The notes under the pieces are model-generated. The model was not told the DNA's origin. It did no database searches and worked only from the letters and a program-made list of their open reading frames with translations. Shown here one piece after another: positions 16,194 to 23,831 of a stretch of 64,000 nucleotides of DNA. A program made the translations under genes and the position numbers. The stretch covers positions 37,712-101,711 of the forward strand of contig NZ_BMEO01000009.1 in the NCBI RefSeq assembly GCF_014636635.1. The letters are read 5' to 3'. Every line of letters begins with the position of its first letter. The stretch's first letter is position 1. The stretch is from Marinicella pacifica (GTDB lineage: Bacteria > Pseudomonadota > Gammaproteobacteria > Xanthomonadales > Marinicellaceae).

Positions 16194-16907
16194 ATGAAAA
16201 CCATATATCATGCAGCCGACTCCCGTGGTCATGCCGACCACGGCTGGCTGAAAAGTAAACACACTTTCAGCTTTGCCAATTATTACAACCCGGAGCGTAT
16301 GGGCTTTGGTGCCCTGCGCGTCCTCAACGATGATTATGTCATCGGTGGCCAGGGTTTTGGCAAGCACCCGCATCGCGATATGGAAATTATCAGCATTCCC
16401 TTGTCGGGGAAACTCCGTCATGGGGATGATATGGGCAACCAGGGCATCATTGAAGCCGGTGAAATCCAGGTGATGTCTGCCGGCACCGGCATCACCCACA
16501 GTGAAATGAACGGCGATGCCAAAGATCCGGTGAAATTTTTACAAATATGGGTCATCCCCCATACAAAGAACGTCAAACCACGTTATCAACAGCTGCCTCT
16601 GGCTGACATGATGCAGCCTAATGAATTTAATCAGGTGTTGTCTCCTAATCCGGATGATGCGGGGGTATGGATTCATCAAAACGCCTGGTTTAGTTTGGGT
16701 GATTTTGATCAAGACGTCAGCAAAACCTATCAGCTACATGATACGAATAACGGCGTTTATGTGTTTGTAATCAAAGGTCAGGTGGATATTAATGGTCAAA
16801 CCCTGAATACCCGTGATGGTTTAGGCATTCAAGACACCGCAGAATTCACCATGAACGTGGCCCAAGATGCCCATGTGTTACTGATGGAAGTGCCCATGCG
16901 TTTGTAA
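16194..16907 (+). CDS. Pirin-family protein, YhhW-like
   Basis: Bicupin protein of 237 residues, the size of E. coli YhhW, which has quercetin 2,3-dioxygenase activity in vitro. The N-terminal cupin keeps the metal ligands: GKHPHRDMEIISIPLSG (two His), later GEIQVMSAGTGITHSEMN (Glu/His). The C-terminal cupin (about 140-235) looks degenerate and lacks obvious metal residues, as usual for pirins. Cytoplasmic. Second gene of the LysR-linked operon, followed by a second, longer pirin. The natural substrate is not known; a role in clearing an aromatic or quinone-like stressor would fit the neighbours. Confidence 0.92.
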   Translation: MKTIYHAADSRGHADHGWLKSKHTFSFANYYNPERMGFGALRVLNDDYVIGGQGFGKHPHRDMEIISIPLSGKLRHGDDMGNQGIIEAGEIQVMSAGTGITHSEMNGDAKDPVKFLQIWVIPHTKNVKPRYQQLPLADMMQPNEFNQVLSPNPDDAGVWIHQNAWFSLGDFDQDVSKTYQLHDTNNGVYVFVIKGQVDINGQTLNTRDGLGIQDTAEFTMNVAQDAHVLLMEVPMRL

Positions 16908-16968
16908 GCAAAGATTGAGCCTGGACCAGGTAGTTACAAGCAAACAATTTTAAATTAAAGAGAGGTTA

Positions 16969-17910
16969 ATGATGACAGTTAAAACCCTAAAACCACGAAT
17001 GGCTGATGTCGGCGGTATTTCCATCGCCCGGTTATTACCCAATTTAGGCAAGCAACCGATTGGCGCCTGGTGCTTTTTAGACCATGCCGGCCCGGCTAAT
17101 TTTGATGATCAAGACCCGGGCATGCAGGTCGGCAGACACCCGCACACCAACTTGCAAACCTTCTCCTGGATGATATCCGGTGAAGTGTTGCACAAAGACA
17201 GTTTGGGTAACGAACAAGTGATTACCAAAAACCAAGTTAACTTAATGACCGCCGGCACCGGATTAGAACAAGGCATCAGCCACACCGAACAAAGTGTGTT
17301 TGCCGATACCGGCGGTTCTGCCGATGCTGAACGTAATATCAATTTGGTGCAGCTCTGGATTGCGCTGCCGAAGGACCAAAAGATCGAACGCAGCTTTCAT
17401 CATTACCCTAAAGTGCCCAATTGGACAGAAAACAATGTTGAACTGTACTTAACCACAGGCAGCTATACGACTGCAGCCGGTGAAAGCCATACCGCACCGA
17501 CGCTACAGTATTCAAAGCTGGTGGGTATTGATGTGCATTTTTTACAAGACGACAAGCTCACATTAAACCTTGAGTCCGGCTTTGAATATGGGCTTTTGGT
17601 GGTGGAAGGTGCTTTTAAATATGACGGACAACAATTGAATCAAAACGAATTACTGCGTTTTGATGAAAGCGATATCAGCGATCCAGAAGGCATCACAATC
17701 AGCGCTGAAAAAGGCACCCGATTAATGTTTATTGGCGGCGAGCCACTGAAGCAAAAAGTACTGCTGTGGTGGAATTTCGTTGACGATAATAAGGCGGATA
17801 TCGAACAATCCATCAGTGACTGGAATGCGGGACATGCGCGTTTTGGCGATGTCGATTCTGACCTGAAAAGACTGTCCGCACCGCCTTTACCCAAAGGATT
17901 TAAGGGTTAA
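16969..17910 (+). CDS. Pirin-family protein, long form
   Basis: Second bicupin pirin, 313 residues. The N-terminal metal motif is RHPHTNLQTFSWMISGEVLHKDSLG, then the NLMTAGTGLEQGISHTEQS loop, which differs from the first pirin by an insertion, so it is not a recent duplicate. The C-terminal half carries an extra region ending in FIGGEPLKQKVLLWWNFVDDN, typical of the YhaK-unlike, ~290-310-residue pirins. A ribosome site AGAGAGG lies before tandem ATGs at 16969 and 16972; either may start it. Third gene of the operon; about 60 bp separates it from the first pirin, with no terminator seen. Confidence 0.92.
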   Translation: MMTVKTLKPRMADVGGISIARLLPNLGKQPIGAWCFLDHAGPANFDDQDPGMQVGRHPHTNLQTFSWMISGEVLHKDSLGNEQVITKNQVNLMTAGTGLEQGISHTEQSVFADTGGSADAERNINLVQLWIALPKDQKIERSFHHYPKVPNWTENNVELYLTTGSYTTAAGESHTAPTLQYSKLVGIDVHFLQDDKLTLNLESGFEYGLLVVEGAFKYDGQQLNQNELLRFDESDISDPEGITISAEKGTRLMFIGGEPLKQKVLLWWNFVDDNKADIEQSISDWNAGHARFGDVDSDLKRLSAPPLPKGFKG

Positions 17911-17966
17911 AGACGCGCATACAATTTATTTTGAATTACACAGAACATAATATTTGGAGAAAAACC

Positions 17967-18575
17967 ATGTCAAAATTACAACACCTACAACAACTGGCCG
18001 AAACCCGGCGCTCAATTTATGCCTTAAGCAAGCAGTTACCTGTGGCTAAGGAAGAAATTGTTAACCTGGTTGAACATACGCTGTTACACACACCATCGGC
18101 ATTTAATTCACAATCAACACGTATCATCGTTTTGTTTGGTGATGACCATGAAAAACTGTGGCAAATCACCGAAGACACCTTGCGCGGTATCGTCAATGAT
18201 GATGAGAAATTCAAACCCACTCAACAAAAAATTGAGGGCTTTAAAGCCGGTGCCGGCAGCATTCTATTCTTTGAAGATGACAGCGTGGTGAAGGGCTTAC
18301 AAGAAAACTTTGCCCTGTATGCCGATAAATTCCCCGACTGGTCACACCACACCAGCGGTATGCACCAGTATGTCATCTGGACGAAGTTAGCCGCCTTGAA
18401 TATTGGCGCCAACTTACAGCACTACAATCCGGTCATCGATGACCAGGTGGCAAAAACCTGGAACGTCGATAAAGACTGGCACCTGATTGCGCAAATGGTC
18501 TTCGGCGGCATCGAGCAACCCGCCGGCGATAAATCATTCGAACCGATTGAAAAACGCTTAAAAGTGCATGGTTAA
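17967..18575 (+). CDS. Nitroreductase-family oxidoreductase
   Basis: FMN-dependent oxidoreductase of 202 residues. It belongs to the small nitroreductase group related to the yeast Frm2/Hbn1 and bacterial YdgI-type 'fatty acid repression mutant' proteins: RRSIYALSKQLPVAKEEI near the start, HTPSAFNSQSTRIIVLFGDDHEKLW, and GMHQYVIWTKLAALNIGANLQHYNP. These reduce nitroaromatics or quinones with NAD(P)H. I start it at the ATG 17967, preceded by GGAGA. Last gene of the LysR-controlled operon and followed directly by a strong terminator. Together with DoxX and the pirins it looks like a response unit for electrophilic or redox-cycling compounds. Confidence 0.92.
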   Translation: MSKLQHLQQLAETRRSIYALSKQLPVAKEEIVNLVEHTLLHTPSAFNSQSTRIIVLFGDDHEKLWQITEDTLRGIVNDDEKFKPTQQKIEGFKAGAGSILFFEDDSVVKGLQENFALYADKFPDWSHHTSGMHQYVIWTKLAALNIGANLQHYNPVIDDQVAKTWNVDKDWHLIAQMVFGGIEQPAGDKSFEPIEKRLKVHG

Positions 18576-18590
18576 TGTGACATCGGTAAA

Positions 18591-18626
18591 GCCTTGCGGT
18601 TGCATCATGCAATCGCAGGGTTTTTT
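18591..18626 (+). terminator. Terminator of the doxX-pirin-nitroreductase operon
   Basis: 13-bp stem, 18592-18604 with 18608-18620 (two G-T pairs), three-base loop, then T6 at 18621-18626. Confidence 0.9.
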
Positions 18627-18673
18627 CCGTTAGTTAAGCATAACCCACAACACCCATAATTGATCAGACCGTG

Positions 18674-20506
18674 TTATTCCACCGTAACGGATTTAGCTAG
18701 ATTTCTGGGTTGATCGACATCGGTGCCGCGCAATACCGCCACATGGTAACTGAGTAACTGTAGGGGCACATTAAAGACAATCGGTGAGGTGAAAGAGCCG
18801 CTGGCTTCCATTTCGATCAGATAAGGTACGCGGTCTTTTAAACCGTGTTGGCTTTTGTGATCGACAAAGACATACAGTTCACCACCGCGGGCTCGGACTT
18901 CTTCAATGTTGGATTCGAGTTTTTCTAACAACTCATCATTAGGGCACACTGCAATCACCGGCATTTTATCATCCACCAGCGCCAATGGACCGTGTTTAAG
19001 CTCACCGGCGGGGTAACCTTCGGCATGGATATAAGAAATTTCTTTGAGCTTTAAGGCGCCTTCTAAAGCGATTGGATAATGCACGCCGCGGCCTAAAAAC
19101 AGGGCATGATCGCGTTGTACGATTTGTTCAGCAAACACCTTAATCTGATTATTGAGCAATAACGATTGGTTAATAATGCCCGGCAGGGTGCGTAATTGTT
19201 TGGCTAAGTTCTTGCGCACTTTGATATCCACATCGCGAAGTTCTGCCAATTTTAAGGTTAACAAAGCCATTACGGCCAATTGTGTGGTCAGGGCTTTGGT
19301 CGATGCGACGCCAATTTCCGGTCCGGCATGGGTCAAAATACATTCATCACTTTCCCGGTCCAGGGTCGAATTGGCGACATTGCACACCGCAAAGGTGGCC
19401 AGATAACCGGCTTTTTTAGCAAACCGCAACGCCGCCAAAGAATCGGCGGTTTCACCGGATTGTGAAATCGTCAAAAATAAGGTGTTCGCCGGAATCACCG
19501 GTTTGCGATAACGGTACTCGCTGGCAATCTCGACTTGTGTTGGGATTTGAGTAATGGCTTCCAGCCAATAACGCGCCACCATACCGGCATGATACGAGGT
19601 ACCGCAGGCAACAATATGAATCTGTTTGGTTTGGCTGAGAATCTCTCTGGCATCAGCACCGATAAAATCATCAGCGATGGCGTCATTAAACAAACGATCG
19701 GCAATGGTGTTGGCCACGGCAATTGGCTGTTCATGAATTTCTTTCAGCATATAATGGGCATAGCCATCCTTGGTCAGGGCTTCCGATGACAAGGTCACGG
19801 TTTTTAATTCACGTTCAACCGCCTGCCCCGATTCATCATAGATATCGCAGCTTTCGGCGGTAATTTCCACCACATCGCCTTCTTCTAAGTAATAAAACCG
19901 GTCGGTCTGGCTGACCAAAGCCTGGACATCACTGGCCACATAATTGGCCTGCTCACCAACACCCACCACCAGCGGACTGCCTTTGCGGGCGGCAATCACA
20001 CGGCCGGGATCCGACATACATACAATGGCCACCGCGTAGGCGCCTTCTAATTCGCGCAAGGCTTTATGACTGGCGGCAGAAAAACTCATGTCTTGCGCCT
20101 GATAATAATGAATCAGATGCACCAATGTTTCGGTGTCTGTTTCAGACTTAAACTGATAGCCGGCCGCGGTTAATTTTTCCCGTAATGGCCGGTAGTTTTC
20201 AATAATGCCATTGTGTACCACGGCAATGGCATTGTCTGAGTCATGGGGGTGGGCGTTGGCTGACGTGGGCTCGCCATGGGTGGCCCATCGGGTGTGACCA
20301 ATACCAACCTCACCATTAACCGGATTGGCTTCCAAATCGGCTTGTAAATGCTTGAGTTTACCGGCTTGTTTGCGAATGGCGATGCCCGAATCGGTAATAA
20401 CTGCGATGCCGGCAGAATCATAACCCCGATATTCCAGGGTTTTCAGACCATTCATGATGACATCAACAATCGGCCTTTTGGCACTTACTGCAACAATTCC
20501 ACACAT
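18674..20506 (-). CDS. glmS: Glucosamine-6-phosphate synthase (isomerizing)
   Basis: Enzyme of 610 residues making glucosamine-6-phosphate from fructose-6-phosphate and glutamine, the entry step to UDP-GlcNAc for murein and LPS. The N-terminal glutaminase domain starts with the nucleophile Cys2 (MCGIVAVS) and has LEYRGYDSAG; the two SIS isomerase domains follow (about 285-600), with the sugar-phosphate site CGTSYHAG and the C-terminal tail DVDQPRNLAKSVTVE. It starts 1 base after the glmU stop and must be co-transcribed with it. In enterobacteria the glmUS message is controlled by the GlmY/GlmZ small RNAs; I did not identify such RNAs here. Confidence 0.98.
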   Translation of the reverse strand: MCGIVAVSAKRPIVDVIMNGLKTLEYRGYDSAGIAVITDSGIAIRKQAGKLKHLQADLEANPVNGEVGIGHTRWATHGEPTSANAHPHDSDNAIAVVHNGIIENYRPLREKLTAAGYQFKSETDTETLVHLIHYYQAQDMSFSAASHKALRELEGAYAVAIVCMSDPGRVIAARKGSPLVVGVGEQANYVASDVQALVSQTDRFYYLEEGDVVEITAESCDIYDESGQAVERELKTVTLSSEALTKDGYAHYMLKEIHEQPIAVANTIADRLFNDAIADDFIGADAREILSQTKQIHIVACGTSYHAGMVARYWLEAITQIPTQVEIASEYRYRKPVIPANTLFLTISQSGETADSLAALRFAKKAGYLATFAVCNVANSTLDRESDECILTHAGPEIGVASTKALTTQLAVMALLTLKLAELRDVDIKVRKNLAKQLRTLPGIINQSLLLNNQIKVFAEQIVQRDHALFLGRGVHYPIALEGALKLKEISYIHAEGYPAGELKHGPLALVDDKMPVIAVCPNDELLEKLESNIEEVRARGGELYVFVDHKSQHGLKDRVPYLIEMEASGSFTSPIVFNVPLQLLSYHVAVLRGTDVDQPRNLAKSVTVE

Positions 20507-20507
20507 A

Positions 20508-21860
20508 TTATTTCTTACTCGGTTTTTGCCAGTCGGCGACGCTGCGCTGGCGGCTTCTGGATAAAGTTAATCGACCCGCCGGGGCGTCTTTGGTGATGGT
20601 CGAACCGGCGCCAATGGTGGCATCTTTACCAATGCTCACCGGTGCCACCAACTGACTGTCTGAGCCAATAAAGGCGCCATCTTGAATCACGGTGGTGAAT
20701 TTATTCACACCATCATAGTTACAGGTGATGGTACCGGCACCAATATTTACATGATTACCAATAACGGCATCACCCAAATAACTTAAATGACTGGCTTTAG
20801 AATTTTCACCGACCTTGGTTTTTTTCATTTCCACAAAGTTGCCGACCTTAGCGCCTTGCGCCAGTTCTGTTCCGGGTCGCAAACGGGCAAACGGGCCAAT
20901 GGTACAGGCACCGGTGGTTTTCACGCCGGCTAACATCGAATGCGGTTCCACCACGGTACCGGCGGCCAAATCACAATCCTCAAGCACCGAAAAGGCACCG
21001 ATTTGAACACCCTCAGCCAAACGATTCTCGCCCACAAATAAGGTGTTTTTATCGACCACCACATCACGACCGCACTGTAATTGACCACGGATATCGACAG
21101 TCTCCGGTCGCGGCATCCGCACCCCTTCCTGCAGTAACTTCTGCACCAGGCGTCGCTGGAAAATTGCTTCCAGTTCGGCCAGTTGCTGCATGTCATTGGC
21201 ACCTTTCACAATGTCGGCTTGTTCGGCTTGCACTGCCCGAAATGGACGGCCCTCATCAGCCGCCATGGCAATCACATCGGTCAGGTAATACTCATTCTGA
21301 CTGTTGCTATTATTGAGTTGTTGTAACCAACGGTTTAAATCAGCCGCCGGCGTTTTAATAATCCCCGAATTAACTTCCTGAATGCCTAACTGATCTTCAT
21401 TGGCGTCTTTTTGTTCGACAATGGCGGTAATTTTGCCATCCTGATTAATAATCCGGCCATAACCCGTTGGGTCATCCAAATCTGCCGTCAGAACACACGC
21501 TTCGGACTGCATCGTTTGCAAATCCTCAGCCTCCACCAAGGGCGCATCGCCATACAGAACCAGCACTGATTCATTCTTTTGAACAAACGACATCGCCTGC
21601 TGCACCGCATGACCGGTGCCCAATTGCTCCGTTTGCTCAGCCCAATTAAGCGACTCATTCGCCAGTGCTTGTTTCAGGCTGTCCTTTTGATGACCACAGA
21701 CCACAGTTATTTGTGCCGGCTTTAACGCTTGCGCGGTTCTCAGGACATGCACAATCATCGGCTGCCCGGCCAATTCGTGCAAGACCTTAAGTTTGTCCGA
21801 ATGCATCCGGGTACCGGCACCGGCGGCCAGGATAATAATATGAAGATTAGGTTTGGTCAT
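20508..21860 (-). CDS. glmU: Bifunctional GlcNAc-1-P uridyltransferase / GlcN-1-P acetyltransferase
   Basis: Enzyme of 450 residues catalysing the last two steps to UDP-GlcNAc. The N-terminal pyrophosphorylase domain (1-225) has LAAGAGTRMHSDKLKVLHELAG; the family usually has Pro where this has Leu before K-V-L-H. The C-terminal half (250-430) is a left-handed beta helix of hexapeptide repeats, with NFVEMKKTKVGENSKASHLSYLGDAVIG carrying acetyl-transfer residues and NIGAGTITCNYDG. First gene of the glmU-glmS operon. A -10-like TATAAT lies about 50 bases upstream, and beyond that lies a multi-hairpin element. Confidence 0.98.
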   Translation of the reverse strand: MTKPNLHIIILAAGAGTRMHSDKLKVLHELAGQPMIVHVLRTAQALKPAQITVVCGHQKDSLKQALANESLNWAEQTEQLGTGHAVQQAMSFVQKNESVLVLYGDAPLVEAEDLQTMQSEACVLTADLDDPTGYGRIINQDGKITAIVEQKDANEDQLGIQEVNSGIIKTPAADLNRWLQQLNNSNSQNEYYLTDVIAMAADEGRPFRAVQAEQADIVKGANDMQQLAELEAIFQRRLVQKLLQEGVRMPRPETVDIRGQLQCGRDVVVDKNTLFVGENRLAEGVQIGAFSVLEDCDLAAGTVVEPHSMLAGVKTTGACTIGPFARLRPGTELAQGAKVGNFVEMKKTKVGENSKASHLSYLGDAVIGNHVNIGAGTITCNYDGVNKFTTVIQDGAFIGSDSQLVAPVSIGKDATIGAGSTITKDAPAGRLTLSRSRQRSVADWQKPSKK

Positions 21861-21910
21861 GAAAGCAGTTTTAACCCACAGGATTGATTGCCTGAAATGA
21901 TAATCGAGCT

Positions 21911-21916
21911 ATTATA
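21911..21916 (-). promoter_or_regulatory. Candidate -10 element of glmU-glmS
   Basis: On the - strand a perfect TATAAT lies at 21916-21911, about 50 bases before the glmU ATG. No good -35 stands at 17 bp spacing (best is AT-rich), so this is only a candidate. Confidence 0.3.
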
Positions 21917-21973
21917 AGTTATTTCGGACAAAATTAAAAAAAGCCCAACACCATCACCCAGAAATGCGAACAT

Positions 21974-22138
21974 TGGAGTGCTGCTCAGCAGCACGACCCG
22001 CCGAGCCGGTTAGGCCAGGTAAATGAAGTCATGCGGTTTCGCCGCAGGCGAAGAAGCGTGACGGAATGTCCGTTAAGGCCGTGAGCGAGCGGCGGCTTCC
22101 GCGTCCTGCTCTCGCCACGGACCTACGTCCTGTAGGCC
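21974..22138. repeat. Multi-hairpin repeat element upstream of glmU
   Basis: A chain of short perfect hairpins in the 353-bp gap between glmU and the PIN-domain pair: GTGCTGC-TCA-GCAGCAC (21978-21994), GCGG-TTTCG-CCGC (22033-22045), ACGGA-ATG-TCCGT (22060-22072), a GTG-GCGAG/CTCGC-CAC-like stem enclosing GCGG-CTTC-CGC (about 22081-22118), and CCTAC-GTCCT-GTAGG (22121-22135). It is GC-richer than its surroundings. The first hairpin shares a 19-base core with the palindrome at 5323-5345. No ORF is evident. It may be a structured RNA, a REP-like element or both. The rest of the gap (22139-22213) shows nothing I can name. Confidence 0.6.
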
Positions 22139-22213
22139 ACTATTTGTCGGGAACAAAAGTGAATGAAATCCCAAGAACACACCTTTATTATCTGTATTAT
22201 TTAGCGGCTTACA

Positions 22214-22639
22214 TCAGGACTTTATCCATGGATTAAGTAGCTCAACACCCATGTGTGTAAAATCATCGGTATTTCTGGTGACCACCGTCATTTTATGGGT
22301 CAACGCCGTGGCTGCAATCAAGGCATCACGATCTGACCTGGGATCCGGAACATGCAAATTAGCACAACATAATGCAACTGAAGTATCGATTGGAATAATC
22401 CGGCTTTGAAAAGCAGGTAATACATAATCATCTAGCCAGATGCGCAGCATAGCGCCTTGTTTTTTATCTCGCCTTTCAATCAACTTCACACCAGTTTCCA
22501 GTTCCAAGACCGTTATCACGGACAAGAACAAACCGGCTGTCGGCACTTTTTGACCCCATTGAACGACATTTTTATTGGCTTTCCCGGATTTCGCTTTTCT
22601 CAGTTCTGAAATAACATTGGTGTCTAATAAATACATCAA
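22214..22639 (-). CDS. PIN-domain toxin (VapC/FitB-like)
   Basis: Putative Mg-dependent ribonuclease of 141 residues, toxin of a type II toxin-antitoxin pair. The acidic PIN residues are in place: Asp6 (LLDTNVISELRK), Glu46 (VLELETG), Asp105 (RSDRDALIAATA) and Asp125/126 (TRNTDDF). The subgroup resembles FitB/VapC toxins that cleave tRNA or rRNA. The first Met pair gives starts at 22639 or 22636; both overlap the end of the antitoxin gene by about 4 bp, the usual coupled arrangement. The pair lies beside a hairpin repeat in an otherwise empty gap, typical of hitchhiking modules. Confidence 0.9.
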   Translation of the reverse strand: MMYLLDTNVISELRKAKSGKANKNVVQWGQKVPTAGLFLSVITVLELETGVKLIERRDKKQGAMLRIWLDDYVLPAFQSRIIPIDTSVALCCANLHVPDPRSDRDALIAATALTHKMTVVTRNTDDFTHMGVELLNPWIKS

Positions 22640-22893
22640 CTCAAATCCGCCGGTCTGAACAATTCTTTATCCAGCTTGGGTGGATTAAATTCAACCGCTT
22701 CCGCATCCGGCATCGCCAACAAATCAACAATACTGCGTTTATTGCCCGTTAATTTTTGATATTCTTCAATTGTTAACAGCACATGCGAAGCCCGGCCCCG
22801 ATCTGTAATAAATACCGGCCCATTGCGTGAATCGCGTTTCGCTTTACTCACATCTTGATTAAATTCTCTGCTTGATAAGGTTGTTCTGCTCAT
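22636..22893 (-). CDS. Phd/YefM-type antitoxin
   Basis: Antitoxin of 85 residues from the ATG at 22893. The N-terminal fold is Phd/YefM-like: TTLSSREFNQDVSKAKRDSRNGPVFITDRGRASHVLLTIEEYQKL, a DNA-binding beta-alpha unit that represses its own operon. The acidic, Pro-rich C-terminus (PDAEAVEFNPPKLDKELFRPADL) would wrap and inhibit the PIN toxin. A longer form from 22905 (MRKI...) is possible, but the MSRTT start fits the family and has GAG at usable spacing. The toxin gene overlaps its 3' end. Confidence 0.88.
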   Translation of the reverse strand: MSRTTLSSREFNQDVSKAKRDSRNGPVFITDRGRASHVLLTIEEYQKLTGNKRSIVDLLAMPDAEAVEFNPPKLDKELFRPADLS

Positions 22894-23059
22894 TATTTTT
22901 CTCAAAAATTGCTTGTAGGTACGTTTCTACATATTGTATTGCTTTTTAATTTATTTTCAAGACTTATGCTTTGGCAGATTTATAAAGATGAGGGTATTTG
23001 TGAGATTTTAGATAATGAATGGGTGCCATGATTTAATGAGCAAGTAATGTGCCAGTATT

Positions 23060-23461
23060 TTAAAAATTGTTATTCAAACGCAATGTGTTCCACATTACTA
23101 TCGCCACCAAAAATAATACAAAACTCATTCCAAAAAGTAGTGAGAAAAACACATAAGATTCAAATTCGTACTGAACGAATAAAAGAAACAGGTGCAATAG
23201 GGTCACAATAACACCAGACGTAATAACCCAAAACTTTCTACTGACAGTAACATTTTTTGAGAGAATCTGACTTAAAATTGCTCCGGCACTTACAGCAAGA
23301 CCAAAAACGTAGTGAACAATAAATGACACAAGCCAAACACCGTTATTACCAACATCTGAAGCTAAACCCTCCCATGTGGGTAATAACCTGTTAACCATCA
23401 TGCCAATAATAAGGGTTGCAAAGAAACTACAAAGAAATGCATCTAAAATCTTATTTATCAT
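23060..23461 (-). CDS. Hypothetical four-helix membrane protein
   Basis: Protein of 133 residues made of four hydrophobic segments (about 5-25, 37-65, 74-95 and 102-128) with few charged residues. I recognise no family and no conserved motif. It begins directly after the stop of the 82-residue membrane protein gene at 23462-23710, so the two form a small operon. Both are AT-rich compared with the neighbouring M16 peptidase gene and lie next to the toxin-antitoxin pair, which hints at accessory DNA; that is an inference from composition only. Confidence 0.6.
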   Translation of the reverse strand: MINKILDAFLCSFFATLIIGMMVNRLLPTWEGLASDVGNNGVWLVSFIVHYVFGLAVSAGAILSQILSKNVTVSRKFWVITSGVIVTLLHLFLLFVQYEFESYVFFSLLFGMSFVLFLVAIVMWNTLRLNNNF

Positions 23462-23710
23462 CTATTTATTTTTAGGATAATAAGGCTTACCCATTAATTT
23501 TAAGATATAAGAATATTCTCCAGTCAAAACCGGTCTTATAAACGCTGACATTAATATGATATCTATCATCAGCAATATTACTATTTCCAACCGATTAAAT
23601 CTTTCATGATTAAAAACAATATCTCCAAAGGCATAAATAAGACATGTGAGTACGATGGCACATAAAATTCTTAGCGTTTTAGTGGCTTTTTGTGTTTTAT
23701 TATTTTTCAT
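23462..23710 (-). CDS. Hypothetical small membrane protein
   Basis: Protein of 82 residues with two predicted helices (about 14-32 and 42-62) after a basic N-terminus rich in Lys/Thr/Asn, and a C-terminal soluble tail ending KPYYPKNK. No family recognised. It is the first gene of a two-gene unit with the 133-residue membrane protein, the junction having no spare base. Upstream, on the same strand, stands the terminator of the M16 peptidase gene, so this pair must have its own promoter in 23711-23778, where I see none of good quality. Confidence 0.55.
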   Translation of the reverse strand: MKNNKTQKATKTLRILCAIVLTCLIYAFGDIVFNHERFNRLEIVILLMIDIILMSAFIRPVLTGEYSYILKLMGKPYYPKNK

Positions 23711-23778
23711 TTCCGAGTCGAACGCGTAAATTGACTATTTTAAATGTACTATGATACCACTTCGGAAATAAGCACAAC

Positions 23779-23812
23779 AAAAAAAGCCGAACCACGTTTG
23801 TGATTCGGCTTT
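23779..23812 (-). terminator. Terminator after the M16 peptidase gene
   Basis: Stem AAAGCCGAA-C-CAC (23784-23796) with GTG-A-TTCGGCTTT (23800-23812); the A-run before it on the + strand gives T7 on the - strand. It lies 20 bases past the stop. Confidence 0.88.
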
Positions 23813-23831
23813 AGTCTTCTTAGGTCAGTGG

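Noticed and set aside
21861..22213. glmS ribozyme or GlmZ-type target
   Set aside because: The hairpin element is upstream of glmU, not directly before glmS, and shows no ribozyme core.
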